NCBI RefSeq assembly: GCF_001905505.1
Contig: NZ_LIPG01000001.1
Location: 1,302,001-1,366,000 of the forward strand
Direction: 5' to 3'
Source: Streptomyces sp. CB02058
Lineage (GTDB): Bacteria; Actinomycetota; Actinomycetes; Streptomycetales; Streptomycetaceae
DNA: 64,000 nucleotides
Made by a program: the position numbers and the translations under genes
Shown here: positions 8,991 through 19,239 of the stretch, piece by piece
Layout: each line of letters begins with the position of its first letter
How positions within the stretch are numbered: the first letter of the stretch is position 1
The notes under the pieces: generated by a model
The model's database searches: none
What the model saw: the letters and a program-made list of their open reading frames with translations, nothing else
What the model was told of the DNA's origin: nothing

Positions 8991-10847
8991 ATGCCGATGA
9001 CCGAGCAGGCAACCGGGGCCCAGCACCCGCAGCCGCGGGCCCGTAACGGCGGACAGGCCTCCGCCTCCGTTGAGCACCTCACGGGCGCGCAGTCCCTCAT
9101 CCGTTCTCTCGAGGAAGTCGGCGCCGACACCGTATTCGGCCTCCCCGGCGGGTGCATCCTCCCGGCGTACGACCCGCTGATGGACTCGACCCGGGTCCGT
9201 CACATCCTGGTCCGCCACGAGCAGGGTGCCGGTCACGCGGCCACCGGTTACGCCCAGGCGACCGGCAAGGTCGGCGTCTGCATGGTCACCTCGGGTCCCG
9301 GTGCCACCAACCTGGTCACCCCGATCGCGGACGCGGCCATGGACTCCGTGCCCCTGGTCGCGATCACCGGCCAGGTGGCCTCCGCCGCCATCGGTACGGA
9401 CGCCTTCCAGGAAGCCGACATCTGCGGCATCACGATGCCGATCACGAAGCACAACTTCCTGGTCACCCGCGCCGAGGACATCGCCCACACGGTCGCCGAG
9501 GCCTTCCACATCGCCTCCACCGGCCGTCCGGGCCCCGTCCTCGTCGACATCGCCAAGGACGCCCTCCAGGCGAAGACCACCTTCAGCTGGCCGCCGACCC
9601 TGGACCTGCCCGGCTACCGCCCGGTCACCAAGCCGCACGCCAAGCAGATCCGCGAGGCCGCCAAGCTCATCACCCAGGCCCAGCGCCCGGTGCTGTACGT
9701 CGGTGGCGGCGTCATCAAGGCCGGTGCCACCGCGGAGCTGAAGGTCCTGGCAGAGCTCACCGGAGCGCCCGTCACCACCACGCTGATGGCGCTCGGCTCC
9801 TTCCCCGACAGCCACCCGCTGCACGTGGGAATGCCCGGCATGCACGGTTCGGTCACCGCCGTCACCGCGCTGCAGAAGGCCGACCTGATCGTCGCGCTCG
9901 GGGCCAGGTTCGACGACCGCGTCACCGGCAAGCTGGACAGCTTCGCCCCGTACGCCAAGATCGTCCACGCCGACATCGACCCGGCCGAGATCGGCAAGAA
10001 CCGCGCCGCCGACGTCCCGATCGTCGGTGACGCCAGGGAGGTCATCGCCGACCTCGTCCAGGCCGTCCAGGCCGAGCACACCGAGGGCAACACCGGCGAC
10101 TACAGCGCCTGGTGGAAGGACCTCAACCGCTGGCGCGAGACCTACCCCGTCGGCTACGACCTGCCGGAGGACGGCAGCCTCTCGCCGCAGCAGGTCATCC
10201 AGCGCATCGGCGAACTCGCCCCCGAGGGCACGATCTTCGCGGCGGGCGTCGGCCAGCACCAGATGTGGGCCTCCCACTTCATCGACTACGAGCAGCCCTC
10301 CACCTGGCTCAACTCCGGCGGCGCGGGCACGATGGGCTACGCGGTCCCGGCCGCCATGGGCGCCAAGGCCGGCATGCCGGACCGCGCCGTCTGGGCCATC
10401 GACGGCGACGGCTGCTTCCAGATGACCAACCAGGAACTCACCACCTGCGCGCTCAACAACATCCCGATCAAGGTCGCGATCATCAACAACGGCGCGCTCG
10501 GGATGGTCCGCCAGTGGCAGACCCTGTTCTACAACCAGCGGTACTCCAACACCGTGCTGCACTCCGGCCCGGACGCCGACGGCAACGCCGCCAAGGGCAC
10601 CCGCGTGCCGGACTTCGTCAAGCTGTCCGAGGCCATGGGCTGCTACGCCATCCGCTGCGAGGACCCGGCCGACCTGGACAAGGTCATCGCCGAGGCCAAC
10701 GCGATCAACGACCGCCCGGTCGTCATCGACTTCATCGTCCACGAGGACGCCATGGTGTGGCCGATGGTCGCGGCCGGCACCTCCAACGACGAGGTCATGG
10801 CAGCGCGCGGCGTCCGCCCCGACTTCGGCGACAACGAAGACGACTGA
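8991..10847 (+). CDS. ilvB: Acetolactate synthase, catalytic (large) subunit
   Basis: This 618-residue ThDP- and FAD-dependent enzyme condenses two pyruvates to acetolactate, or pyruvate with 2-ketobutyrate to acetohydroxybutyrate. It catalyses the first committed step of Val/Leu and Ile synthesis. The order is the N-terminal Pyr domain with the catalytic Glu in [20 protein letters not shown], the central domain with [14 protein letters not shown], and the C-terminal PP domain with [12 protein letters not shown] followed by NN (around residues 470-500). The length is normal. ATG 8991 has AGAAGAG upstream; an ATG two codons later is possible. It heads ilvB-ilvN-ilvC and is controlled by the upstream attenuator. 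Confidence 0.98.
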   Translation: MPMTEQATGAQHPQPRARNGGQASASVEHLTGAQSLIRSLEEVGADTVFGLPGGCILPAYDPLMDSTRVRHILVRHEQGAGHAATGYAQATGKVGVCMVTSGPGATNLVTPIADAAMDSVPLVAITGQVASAAIGTDAFQEADICGITMPITKHNFLVTRAEDIAHTVAEAFHIASTGRPGPVLVDIAKDALQAKTTFSWPPTLDLPGYRPVTKPHAKQIREAAKLITQAQRPVLYVGGGVIKAGATAELKVLAELTGAPVTTTLMALGSFPDSHPLHVGMPGMHGSVTAVTALQKADLIVALGARFDDRVTGKLDSFAPYAKIVHADIDPAEIGKNRAADVPIVGDAREVIADLVQAVQAEHTEGNTGDYSAWWKDLNRWRETYPVGYDLPEDGSLSPQQVIQRIGELAPEGTIFAAGVGQHQMWASHFIDYEQPSTWLNSGGAGTMGYAVPAAMGAKAGMPDRAVWAIDGDGCFQMTNQELTTCALNNIPIKVAIINNGALGMVRQWQTLFYNQRYSNTVLHSGPDADGNAAKGTRVPDFVKLSEAMGCYAIRCEDPADLDKVIAEANAINDRPVVIDFIVHEDAMVWPMVAAGTSNDEVMAARGVRPDFGDNEDD

Positions 10848-12503
<1,656 letters not shown>

Positions 12504-12509
12504 GTCCCT

Positions 12510-12545
12510 GCCGGGGGGCGGGCCCGCACGGGCCCGTCCCCCGGC
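12510..12545 (+). terminator. hairpin after ilvC
   Basis: GCCGGGGGGCGGGCCC pairs with GGGCCCGTCCCCCGGC across a GCAC loop, with one mismatch. It ends the ilvBNC unit. Confidence 0.75.
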
Positions 12546-12806
12546 GCACGGCCGGCCTCACCCCCGTGTCACTGCGGGGGCGAGGCGCGTGGCGGGTAAG
12601 CGCGGCCGTACGTCTGTACAGACCGTCCACCCCGTGCGGGTGATCCTTCCACCGGGGCGCAGTGTGTGCCCGGCCGCATGACTACACTTCTCACCAACAC
12701 ATACACGCGTCAGGGCCCACAGTGTCGTGCGTCTTCCACGCGGCTAGCCCCTCCACCGCCTGCGGCCGTCGGGACGGCCGTCCGCACTGGACTTGTGAGG
12801 ACACAC
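12546..12806 (+). promoter_or_regulatory. serA upstream region
   Basis: No gene is supported in these 261 bp. TACACT (12683-12688) could be a -10 element, but the matching -35 is poor. A GGACGGCCGTCC palindrome lies near 12773-12784, just before the ribosome-binding site. A frame extending upstream from serA to 12666 has no family sequence and no ribosome-binding site, so it is treated as non-coding. Confidence 0.4.
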
Positions 12807-14399
12807 GTGAGCTCGAAACCTGTCGTACTCATCGCTGAAGAGCTGTCGCCCGCCACGGTCGACGCTCTGGGTCCGGATTTCGAGATCCGGCACTGCAACG
12901 GCGCGGACCGCGCCGAACTCCTCCCCGCGATCGCCGACGTCGACGCCATCCTGGTGCGCTCCGCCACCAAGGTCGACGCCGAGGCGATCGCCGCCGCGAA
13001 GCAGCTCAAGGTCGTCGCCCGCGCCGGCGTGGGTCTGGACAACGTCGACGTCTCCTCGGCCACCAAGGCCGGCGTGATGGTCGTCAACGCCCCGACGTCC
13101 AACATCGTCACCGCCGCCGAGCTGGCCTGCGGTCTGCTCGTCGCCACCGCGCGCAACATCCCGCAGGCCAACACCGCCCTGAAGAACGGCGAGTGGAAGC
13201 GCTCCAAGTACACGGGTGTCGAGCTCAGCGAGAAGACCCTCGGTGTCGTCGGCCTCGGCCGCATCGGTGTCCTGGTCGCTCAGCGCATGTCGGCCTTCGG
13301 CATGAAGATCGTCGCGTACGACCCCTATGTGCAGCCCGCGCGTGCCGCGCAGATGGGCGTCAAGCTCCTCACGCTCGACGAGCTGCTCCAGGTCTCCGAC
13401 TTCATCACGGTGCACCTCCCCAAGACCCCCGAGACGCTCGGCCTGATCGGCGACGAGGCGCTGCACAAGGTGAAGCCCTCGGTGCGCATCGTCAACGCCG
13501 CGCGCGGCGGGATCGTCGACGAGGAGGCGCTCGCCTCCGCCCTCAAGGAGGGCCGCGTCGCCGGCGCCGGTCTGGACGTGTACACCAAGGAGCCCTGCAC
13601 GGACTCCCCGCTGTTCCAGTTCGACCAGGTCGTCTGCACCCCGCACCTCGGCGCCTCCACCGACGAGGCGCAGGAGAAGGCGGGCATCGCGGTCGCCAAG
13701 TCCGTGCGCCTGGCCCTCGCCGGTGAGCTCGTGCCCGACGCGGTCAACGTCCAGGGCGGTGTCATCGCCGAGGACGTGCGCCCCGGCCTGCCGCTCGCCG
13801 AGAAGCTCGGCCGGATCTTCACCGCCCTCGCGGGCGAGGTCGCGGCCCGTCTCGACGTCGAGGTCTACGGCGAGATCACCCAGCACGACGTGAAGGTGCT
13901 GGAGCTCTCCGCGCTCAAGGGCGTCTTCGAGGACGTCGTCGACGAGACCGTCAGCTACGTCAACGCCCCGCTCTTCGCGCAGGAGCGCGGTGTCGAGGTG
14001 CGCCTGACCACCAGCTCCGAGTCGCCGGACCACCGCAACGTGGTGACCGTCCGCGGCACGCTGTCGAGCGGTGAGGAGGTCGCGGTCTCCGGCACGCTGG
14101 CCGGCCCCAAGCACCTCCAGAAGATCGTCGCCATCGGCGAGCACGACGTGGACCTGGCGCTCGCCGACCACATGGTCGTCCTGCGCTACGAGGACCGTCC
14201 CGGCGTCGTCGGCGCGGTCGGCAAGATCCTCGGTGAGGCCGGGCTGAACATCGCCGGCATGCAGGTCTCGCGCAAGGACGCGGGCGGCGAGGCGCTGGTC
14301 GTCCTCACCGTCGACGACACCATCCCGCAGTCGGTCCTGACCGAGATCGCCGACGAGATCGGTGCCGCGTCGGCCCGCTCGGTGAACCTCACGGACTGA
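12807..14399 (+). CDS. serA: D-3-phosphoglycerate dehydrogenase
   Basis: This 530-residue enzyme oxidises 3-phosphoglycerate in the first step of serine synthesis. GTG 12807 is chosen because GAGG lies 6 nt upstream and the product then begins at the expected place (SSKPVVLIAEELSP), with the normal length of the long actinobacterial form. The domain order is a split substrate domain, a NAD domain (GLGRIGVLVAQRM), NAARGGIVDEEAL, catalytic His in TPHLGAST, an intervening ASB domain (about 320-450) and a C-terminal ACT domain (MVVLRYEDRPGVVGAVGKIL) that binds serine for feedback. It follows ilvC as a separate unit. Confidence 0.97.
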   Translation: MSSKPVVLIAEELSPATVDALGPDFEIRHCNGADRAELLPAIADVDAILVRSATKVDAEAIAAAKQLKVVARAGVGLDNVDVSSATKAGVMVVNAPTSNIVTAAELACGLLVATARNIPQANTALKNGEWKRSKYTGVELSEKTLGVVGLGRIGVLVAQRMSAFGMKIVAYDPYVQPARAAQMGVKLLTLDELLQVSDFITVHLPKTPETLGLIGDEALHKVKPSVRIVNAARGGIVDEEALASALKEGRVAGAGLDVYTKEPCTDSPLFQFDQVVCTPHLGASTDEAQEKAGIAVAKSVRLALAGELVPDAVNVQGGVIAEDVRPGLPLAEKLGRIFTALAGEVAARLDVEVYGEITQHDVKVLELSALKGVFEDVVDETVSYVNAPLFAQERGVEVRLTTSSESPDHRNVVTVRGTLSSGEEVAVSGTLAGPKHLQKIVAIGEHDVDLALADHMVVLRYEDRPGVVGAVGKILGEAGLNIAGMQVSRKDAGGEALVVLTVDDTIPQSVLTEIADEIGAASARSVNLTD

Positions 14400-14413
14400 T
14401 CCCCGGTCGTACG

Positions 14414-14463
14414 ACGGCCCGTGCCCGGCCGCAGATCTCGATCTGCGGCCGGGCACGGGCCGT
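14414..14463. terminator. 23-bp perfect hairpin between serA and pucR-type gene
   Basis: Arms 14414-14436 and 14441-14463 are exact reverse complements (23 bp) around a CTCG loop. It lies 14 nt after the serA stop and 27 nt from the convergent regulator's stop, so it can terminate both genes. Confidence 0.9.
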
Positions 14464-14490
14464 TCCGTGTCTCTCCGTGCGGGAACCCGC

Positions 14491-15633
14491 TCAGAGCCGG
14501 GCCTGCTTCAGCGCCATGTGCAGCAGCAGCCGGTCCTCGCCGTCGTTGAGGTCGAGGCCGGTGAGCTGCTGGACGCGGGCGAGGCGGTAGTAGAGCGTCT
14601 GGCGGTGGATGCCCAGCTCGGTGGCCGTGCGGCTCGCCTGGCCGGCGCGGTCGAGGAACACCTCGGCGGTGCGGGCCAGTTCCGCGTGGGGAGGGGTCAG
14701 CAGGGTGCGGACGGCGTGGTCGGGCGCGGTGTCCGGGACGTGGGGCAGGGCGGCGAGCAGGCGGTACGGGCCGATGGCGGACCAGTCGGCGACCGGGCCG
14801 TGGCGCGGTTCCGCCGCGGCGGCGCGGGCCGCGGAGAGTGCCTCGTACCAGGAGTCGGCCAGCTCGGTCAGGCCCCGGCGGGGTGCGGCGATCCCGCCGG
14901 TCGCGGCGGGCCCCGCCGTGGTGCGCAGCCGGGTGGCGGCCGTCGTCGCCGGGTCGAGGGCGTCGGGGGCGCGCAGCCGGACCAGCGCGGCCAGGGCGTG
15001 GGCGCCGCCCGGTCCGGCCGCGGTGGCGAGGGCCGCCGCCGAGGGCACCGTACGCACGGACGGGGTCTCGCCGGGCCAGGGGGTCACGCACACCACCGTG
15101 TGCAGCCCGTCGGCGTCGGCGCCCAGGGCCTCGTGCAGGGCGGCCACCGCCATGTCGCGCTGCCATCCGCGCCCCGCGACGAGCACCGCGCCGAACTCCC
15201 GGGACAGGTCCGCGCCGGCCCGCTCCTCGTCGGAGAGCAGGGCGCCGATCCTGACCGCCACGTCCATCGCGGCGGTGAGCTGCTCGTCGGTGGGCCCGGG
15301 GTCCGCGTCCAGCAGCCACACATAGCCCAGGACGACACCCCGATGGCGTACGGGAAGGCAGATCCTGTCGCGGAAGACCCCGGCCTCGGGGGCGGCCGGG
15401 ATGCGGACCGGGCCCGTCGCACGGGTGATGCCGAAGCCCTCGAACCAGGCGCGGACCGCCGGGGTGGAGCGCCGGGTCAGGATCGAACGCGTGCGGACCG
15501 GGTCCATGGCCGTGTCGTCGTCGCTGTCATGGGCTCCGAAGGCGACCAGGCCGAAATCGCGGTTCTCCAGGGTCGCGGGTGCGCTGAGCAGCGCGGAGAT
15601 CTCGTCGACCAGCTCCTGGTAATCGCCTTTCAC
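14491..15633 (-). CDS. PucR-family transcriptional regulator of proline catabolism (probable)
   Basis: This 380-residue protein has the PucR plan: an N-terminal sensory region, a central GGDEF-like CdaR region and a C-terminal PucR helix-turn-helix ([20 protein letters not shown]). The GTG at 15633 is preferred, giving [19 protein letters not shown]; an upstream in-frame start at 15681 would overlap the palindrome at 15654-15669. It is divergent from proline dehydrogenase, and in actinobacteria regulators of this family in this position activate the put genes in response to proline. The target assignment rests on position and the palindrome, not on a demonstrated site. Confidence 0.87.
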   Translation of the reverse strand: MKGDYQELVDEISALLSAPATLENRDFGLVAFGAHDSDDDTAMDPVRTRSILTRRSTPAVRAWFEGFGITRATGPVRIPAAPEAGVFRDRICLPVRHRGVVLGYVWLLDADPGPTDEQLTAAMDVAVRIGALLSDEERAGADLSREFGAVLVAGRGWQRDMAVAALHEALGADADGLHTVVCVTPWPGETPSVRTVPSAAALATAAGPGGAHALAALVRLRAPDALDPATTAATRLRTTAGPAATGGIAAPRRGLTELADSWYEALSAARAAAAEPRHGPVADWSAIGPYRLLAALPHVPDTAPDHAVRTLLTPPHAELARTAEVFLDRAGQASRTATELGIHRQTLYYRLARVQQLTGLDLNDGEDRLLLHMALKQARL

Positions 15634-15653
15634 CCCGCCATTCTCGCACCCCT

Positions 15654-15669
15654 TCAGACATATGTCTGA
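15654..15669. promoter_or_regulatory. palindromic operator in put intergenic region
   Basis: TCAGACATATGTCTGA is a perfect 16-bp palindrome 21 bp upstream of the PucR-type start and 142 bp upstream of the proline dehydrogenase start. A second shorter palindrome, GACAGCTGTC, lies at 15690-15699. Both are plausible binding sites for the divergent regulator. Confidence 0.6.
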
Positions 15670-15810
15670 GATCCAGTACACGGATGCGTGACAGCTGTCG
15701 ATGGCACGGGTGTACGGGGATCCCTAGATTTCAGAGTGGTTCTCCGTGCCGTCCCGGTCTGTTTATGTATCCGCCGGTCCGGCCTCATTCGTACTCCGTG
15801 GAGGTGCCCC

Positions 15811-16737
15811 GTGCTGGGTCCCGTGATTCTCGCCGCGTCCCGCAGCGACACGATGCGTCGTTTCATCTCGGCCGCGCCGGGCACCAAGCAGGTCGTCGAC
15901 CGCTTCATCGCCGGTGAGAGCGTCGACCAGGTCGTTCCGGTCGTCCAGGACGCCGCCGACAAGGGCCTCGAGGTCACCCTCGACGTCGTGGGCGAGGACA
16001 TCACCACCCCGGAGCAGGCCGCCGCCGCCCGTGACGCCTATCTGGAGCTGATCGGCCGGCTCAAGGAGCTCGGCCTCGGTACCCGCGCCGAGATGTCCGT
16101 CAAGCTGTCGATGTTCGGCCAGGCGCTGGAGGGCGGCCACGAGCTGGCCCTCGCCAACGTCCGCCCCGTCGTCGAGGCCGCCGCCGCGATCGGCACCACG
16201 GTCACGCTGGACGCCGAGGACCACACCACCCTCGACTCGATGTTCGCCATCCACGAGGAGCTGCGGAAGGACTACCCGCAGACCGGCTGCGTCATCCAGT
16301 CCTACCTGTTCCGCACCGAGGCCGACGCCCGCCGCCTGGCCGCCGCGGGCAGCCGGGTCCGTCTGGTGAAGGGCGCCTACAAGGAGCCCGCCTCCGTCGC
16401 ATACCAGAGCAAGCCGGAGATCGACAAGGCGTACGTCCGCATCCTGAAGACCCTGATGCAGGGCGAGGGCTACCCGATGATCGGCTCCCACGATCCCCGT
16501 CTCATCGCCATCGGCCAGGAGCTCGCGCGCCAGGCCGGGCGCAAACTGGACGAGTACGAGTTCCAGATGCTGTACGGCATCCGCAGCGAGGAGCACATCC
16601 GGCTCGCGGCCGAGGGCCACCGGATGCGCGTCTACACGGCGTACGGCACCGACTGGTACGGGTACTTCATGCGCCGCCTCGCGGAGAAGCCGGCCAACCT
16701 GCTGTTCTTCGGCCGGTCCATCCTCACCAAGGGCTGA
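15811..16737 (+). CDS. putB: Proline dehydrogenase
   Basis: This 308-residue monofunctional FAD-dependent proline dehydrogenase converts proline to 1-pyrroline-5-carboxylate and passes electrons to the membrane quinone pool. GTG 15811 is chosen because GGAGG (15800-15804) lies 6 nt before it and the length is then typical; the frame is open to 15688 without family sequence. Barrel motifs are visible: EVTLDVVGEDI, MSVKLSMFG, TVTLDAEDHTTLDSMF, VRLVKGAYKEP, MIGSHDPRLI, and the substrate-binding EFQMLYGIR with YGTDWYGYFMRRLAEKP at the end. It is followed after 104 bp by the P5C dehydrogenase and is divergent from the PucR-type regulator. Confidence 0.94.
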   Translation: MLGPVILAASRSDTMRRFISAAPGTKQVVDRFIAGESVDQVVPVVQDAADKGLEVTLDVVGEDITTPEQAAAARDAYLELIGRLKELGLGTRAEMSVKLSMFGQALEGGHELALANVRPVVEAAAAIGTTVTLDAEDHTTLDSMFAIHEELRKDYPQTGCVIQSYLFRTEADARRLAAAGSRVRLVKGAYKEPASVAYQSKPEIDKAYVRILKTLMQGEGYPMIGSHDPRLIAIGQELARQAGRKLDEYEFQMLYGIRSEEHIRLAAEGHRMRVYTAYGTDWYGYFMRRLAEKPANLLFFGRSILTKG

Positions 16738-16841
16738 GCCGAACAGCTGAACCGAGGTTCGAACCAAGGGCTGCACCCCGGCTGAACCAGGCTCGACCTG
16801 CCCGGCCGACCACCCATCCCAACCAAGGAGACAAGGCACTC

Positions 16842-18473
16842 ATGGACGCCGTCACCCAGGTCCCCGCGCCGGTCAACGAGCCGGTCCACTCCTACGCCCC
16901 CGGCACCGCGGAGCGCGCCCGTCTGGAGGCGAAGCTCAAGGAGCTCAGCCAGAACCCCATCGACCTGCCGATGACCATCGGCGGGGAGAAGCGGATGGGT
17001 GGCGGAGCCCGCTTCGACGTCGTGCAGCCGCACAACCACAAGTCCGTGATCGGCACCGGCGCCGCCGCGACCGAGGCCGACGCGCAGGACGCGATCGACG
17101 CGGCCCTCGCCGCCGCCCCGGCCTGGCGCGCCATGTCCTTCGACGACCGCGCCGCGATCATCCTGCGCGCCGCCGAGCTGCTCTCCGGCCCCTGGCGCGA
17201 GACGCTGGCCGCCTCCACGATGCTGGGCCAGGGCAAGACCGCCCAGCAGGCCGAGATCGACTGCCCCTGTGAGCTCGTCGACTTCTGGCGCTTCAACGTG
17301 CACTACGCGCGCCAGATCCTCGCCGAGCAGCCGCCGGCGAACTCTCCCGGCGTGTGGAACCGCATGGACCACCGCCCGCTGGAGGGCTTCGTCTACGCGA
17401 TCACGCCGTTCAACTTCTCCGCCATCGCGGCCAACCTGCCCACCGCGCCCGCCCTCATGGGCAACGTCGTCGTGTGGAAGCCGTCCCCGACGCAGACCCA
17501 CGCCGCCGTGCTGCTCATGCGTCTCCTGGAGGAGGCCGGGCTGCCCAAGGGCGTCATCAACCTGGTCACCGGCGACGGCATCGCCGTCTCCGAGGTGGCG
17601 CTGAACCACCGCGACCTGGCCGCGATCCACTTCACCGGCTCGACGCCCACCTTCCAGCACCTGTGGAAGACGGTCGGCAACAACATCGCCAACTACCGCA
17701 CCTACCCGCGTCTGGTCGGCGAGACCGGCGGCAAGGACTTCGTCGTCGCGCACCCCAGCGCCGACCGCGCCGTCCTGAAGACCGCGCTGACCCGTGGCTC
17801 GTTCGAGTACCAGGGCCAGAAGTGCTCGGCGTCCTCCCGTGCGTACGTGCCCGCCTCCATCTGGAACTCCGGTTTCAAGGAGGAGTTCGCGGCCGAGGTC
17901 GACGGCATCACCATGGGTGACGTCACCGACCTGTCGCACTTCATGGGCGCCGTCATCGACGAGCGTTCCTTCGCCAAGAACAAGGCCGCGATCGACCGCG
18001 CCCAGGCCGACCCGTCCTGCACGGTCATCGCCGGTGGCACCTACGACGACTCCGTCGGCTACTTCGTGCGCCCGACCGTCATCGTCTGCGACGACCCGGC
18101 CAACGAGGTCTTCACCACGGAGTACTTCGGCCCGATCCTCGCCGTGCACGTCTACGAGGACGAGAAGTACGACGCGATGCTGGAGCAGATGGAGTCGGTC
18201 TCCGACTACGCGCTGACCGGTTCCGTCATCGCGGGCGACCGCGCGGCAGCCGCGTACACGATGGAGAAGCTCCGCTACGCGGCGGGCAACTTCTACATCA
18301 ACGACAAGTCGACCGGTGCCGTCGTCGGCCAGCAGCCCTTCGGCGGCGGCCGTGGCTCGGGCACCAACGACAAGGCGGGCGCCCCGCAGAACCTGCAGCG
18401 CTGGACGCTGACCCGCGCCATCAAGGAGACGCTGGTCCCGCCGACCGAGTACACCTACCCCCACCAGGGCTGA
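16842..18473 (+). CDS. pruA: 1-pyrroline-5-carboxylate (glutamate semialdehyde) dehydrogenase
   Basis: This 543-residue NAD-dependent aldehyde dehydrogenase oxidises P5C/glutamate semialdehyde to glutamate, the second step of proline catabolism. Family features are YAITPFNFSAIAANLPTAPA, VVWKPSPTQTHAAVLLMRLL, HFTGSTPTF, the general base Glu in LVGETGGKDF and the catalytic Cys in FEYQGQKCSASSRAYVP. The length matches the monofunctional P5CDH class (about 540). ATG 16842 has AAGGAG about 11 nt upstream. The enzyme usually works with proline dehydrogenase in a channelled pair, consistent with the operon here. Two hairpins follow. Confidence 0.97.
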   Translation: MDAVTQVPAPVNEPVHSYAPGTAERARLEAKLKELSQNPIDLPMTIGGEKRMGGGARFDVVQPHNHKSVIGTGAAATEADAQDAIDAALAAAPAWRAMSFDDRAAIILRAAELLSGPWRETLAASTMLGQGKTAQQAEIDCPCELVDFWRFNVHYARQILAEQPPANSPGVWNRMDHRPLEGFVYAITPFNFSAIAANLPTAPALMGNVVVWKPSPTQTHAAVLLMRLLEEAGLPKGVINLVTGDGIAVSEVALNHRDLAAIHFTGSTPTFQHLWKTVGNNIANYRTYPRLVGETGGKDFVVAHPSADRAVLKTALTRGSFEYQGQKCSASSRAYVPASIWNSGFKEEFAAEVDGITMGDVTDLSHFMGAVIDERSFAKNKAAIDRAQADPSCTVIAGGTYDDSVGYFVRPTVIVCDDPANEVFTTEYFGPILAVHVYEDEKYDAMLEQMESVSDYALTGSVIAGDRAAAAYTMEKLRYAAGNFYINDKSTGAVVGQQPFGGGRGSGTNDKAGAPQNLQRWTLTRAIKETLVPPTEYTYPHQG

Positions 18474-18481
18474 CGCCCCCC

Positions 18482-18553
18482 GGGGCGCCCGTCGAGGGCG
18501 CCCCGCACCGAACTCCGCCTCCCGGCCGGCTCCCCCCGCCTGCCGGGAGGCGG
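18482..18553. terminator. two hairpins between pruA and MarR gene
   Basis: First stem: GGGGCGCCC/GGGCGCCCC (18482-18490, 18496-18504). Second stem: CCGCCTCCCGGC/GCCGGGAGGCGG (18515-18526, 18542-18553), followed by TTT. The genes are convergent, so each probably serves one direction. Confidence 0.7.
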
Positions 18554-18593
18554 TTTCCATTTCCGGCCCCGGCTCCCGCGCGAGCGGGCCGTC

Positions 18594-19100
18594 CTACGGC
18601 GTGACCGGCGGTCCGCCCGCGGTGCCCGGCGCGGGCAGCCGGGCGGTGGAGTCCGCGTACTTGAGCAGGAGGCGCGCCAGTTCGAGCCGCTCGGACTCGG
18701 GCCAGTCGCGGGTGATGAACTCGAATGCCTGCCGCTGCTGGTCGCGGAAGCGACGGAGGAGGGCGGTGCCCTCATCGGTGAGGTGGAGCACCGTACGGCG
18801 GCCGTCCTGCTGCGAGGCCGCGCGGACCAGGTAGCCGTGGGAGATGCAGTCGCTCACCATGCGGCTCGCCACCGACGGATCCACCAGCAGGTGGTCGGCG
18901 AGCCCGCCGACCGTCATCTCCGTCCCCGCCTCGGCCGCCTCGTCGACGATGTTGAGGACCAGGTTGCGCTTCAGGTCCTTGGGCCCCGTCGGAGGGTCCA
19001 CCGGCGCCTGCATCGTGCGTCGCCGCAACCGGGCGAAGGCCGTGCCGACGGCGTCCAGAAGGTCCTGGCCCTGCGGCGTTGAGGCGTCCTTGTTGGTCAC
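18594..19100 (-). CDS. MarR-family transcriptional regulator
   Basis: This 168-residue winged-helix protein has a GTG start (19100) and GGGGG just upstream. The recognition region MTVGGLADHLLVDPSVASRM and the wing GYLVRAASQQDGRRTVLHLT (with DxR) are clear. LTDEGTALLRRFRDQQRQAFEF forms the dimer helices. It is divergent from an amidohydrolase across 139 bp containing a strong inverted repeat and several TGCAT elements, so it most likely represses itself and that gene until a ligand binds. The ligand is unknown. Confidence 0.92.
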   Translation of the reverse strand: MTNKDASTPQGQDLLDAVGTAFARLRRRTMQAPVDPPTGPKDLKRNLVLNIVDEAAEAGTEMTVGGLADHLLVDPSVASRMVSDCISHGYLVRAASQQDGRRTVLHLTDEGTALLRRFRDQQRQAFEFITRDWPESERLELARLLLKYADSTARLPAPGTAGGPPVTP

Positions 19101-19114
19101 CCCCGCAGTTTATC

Positions 19115-19153
19115 GCATGTATCTGCAGGCAGCAGATGCATGCAAAAGTGCAT
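19115..19153. promoter_or_regulatory. probable MarR operator cluster
   Basis: GCATGTATCTGC (19115-19126) and GCAGATGCATGC (19132-19143) are inverted with 11 of 12 bases matching around AGGCA. ATGCA/TGCAT (19140-19144, 19149-19153) forms an overlapping second palindrome, and another TGCATT follows at 19166-19171. The AT-rich cluster stands out in the high-GC background and lies in the MarR/amidohydrolase divergent region. Confidence 0.65.
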
Positions 19154-19239
19154 GGACTTGCAGTTTGCATTAATGTGGTCGACGTGGTGGGAGAACTCGG
19201 CACCAGCGGAGCGACGTGCCCGCCCGTGAGGAGAGAGTC

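Noticed and set aside
12666..12806. Longer N-terminus of SerA
   Set aside because: The 47 extra residues have no family counterpart, and GTG 12807 has a proper ribosome-binding site and gives the standard length.
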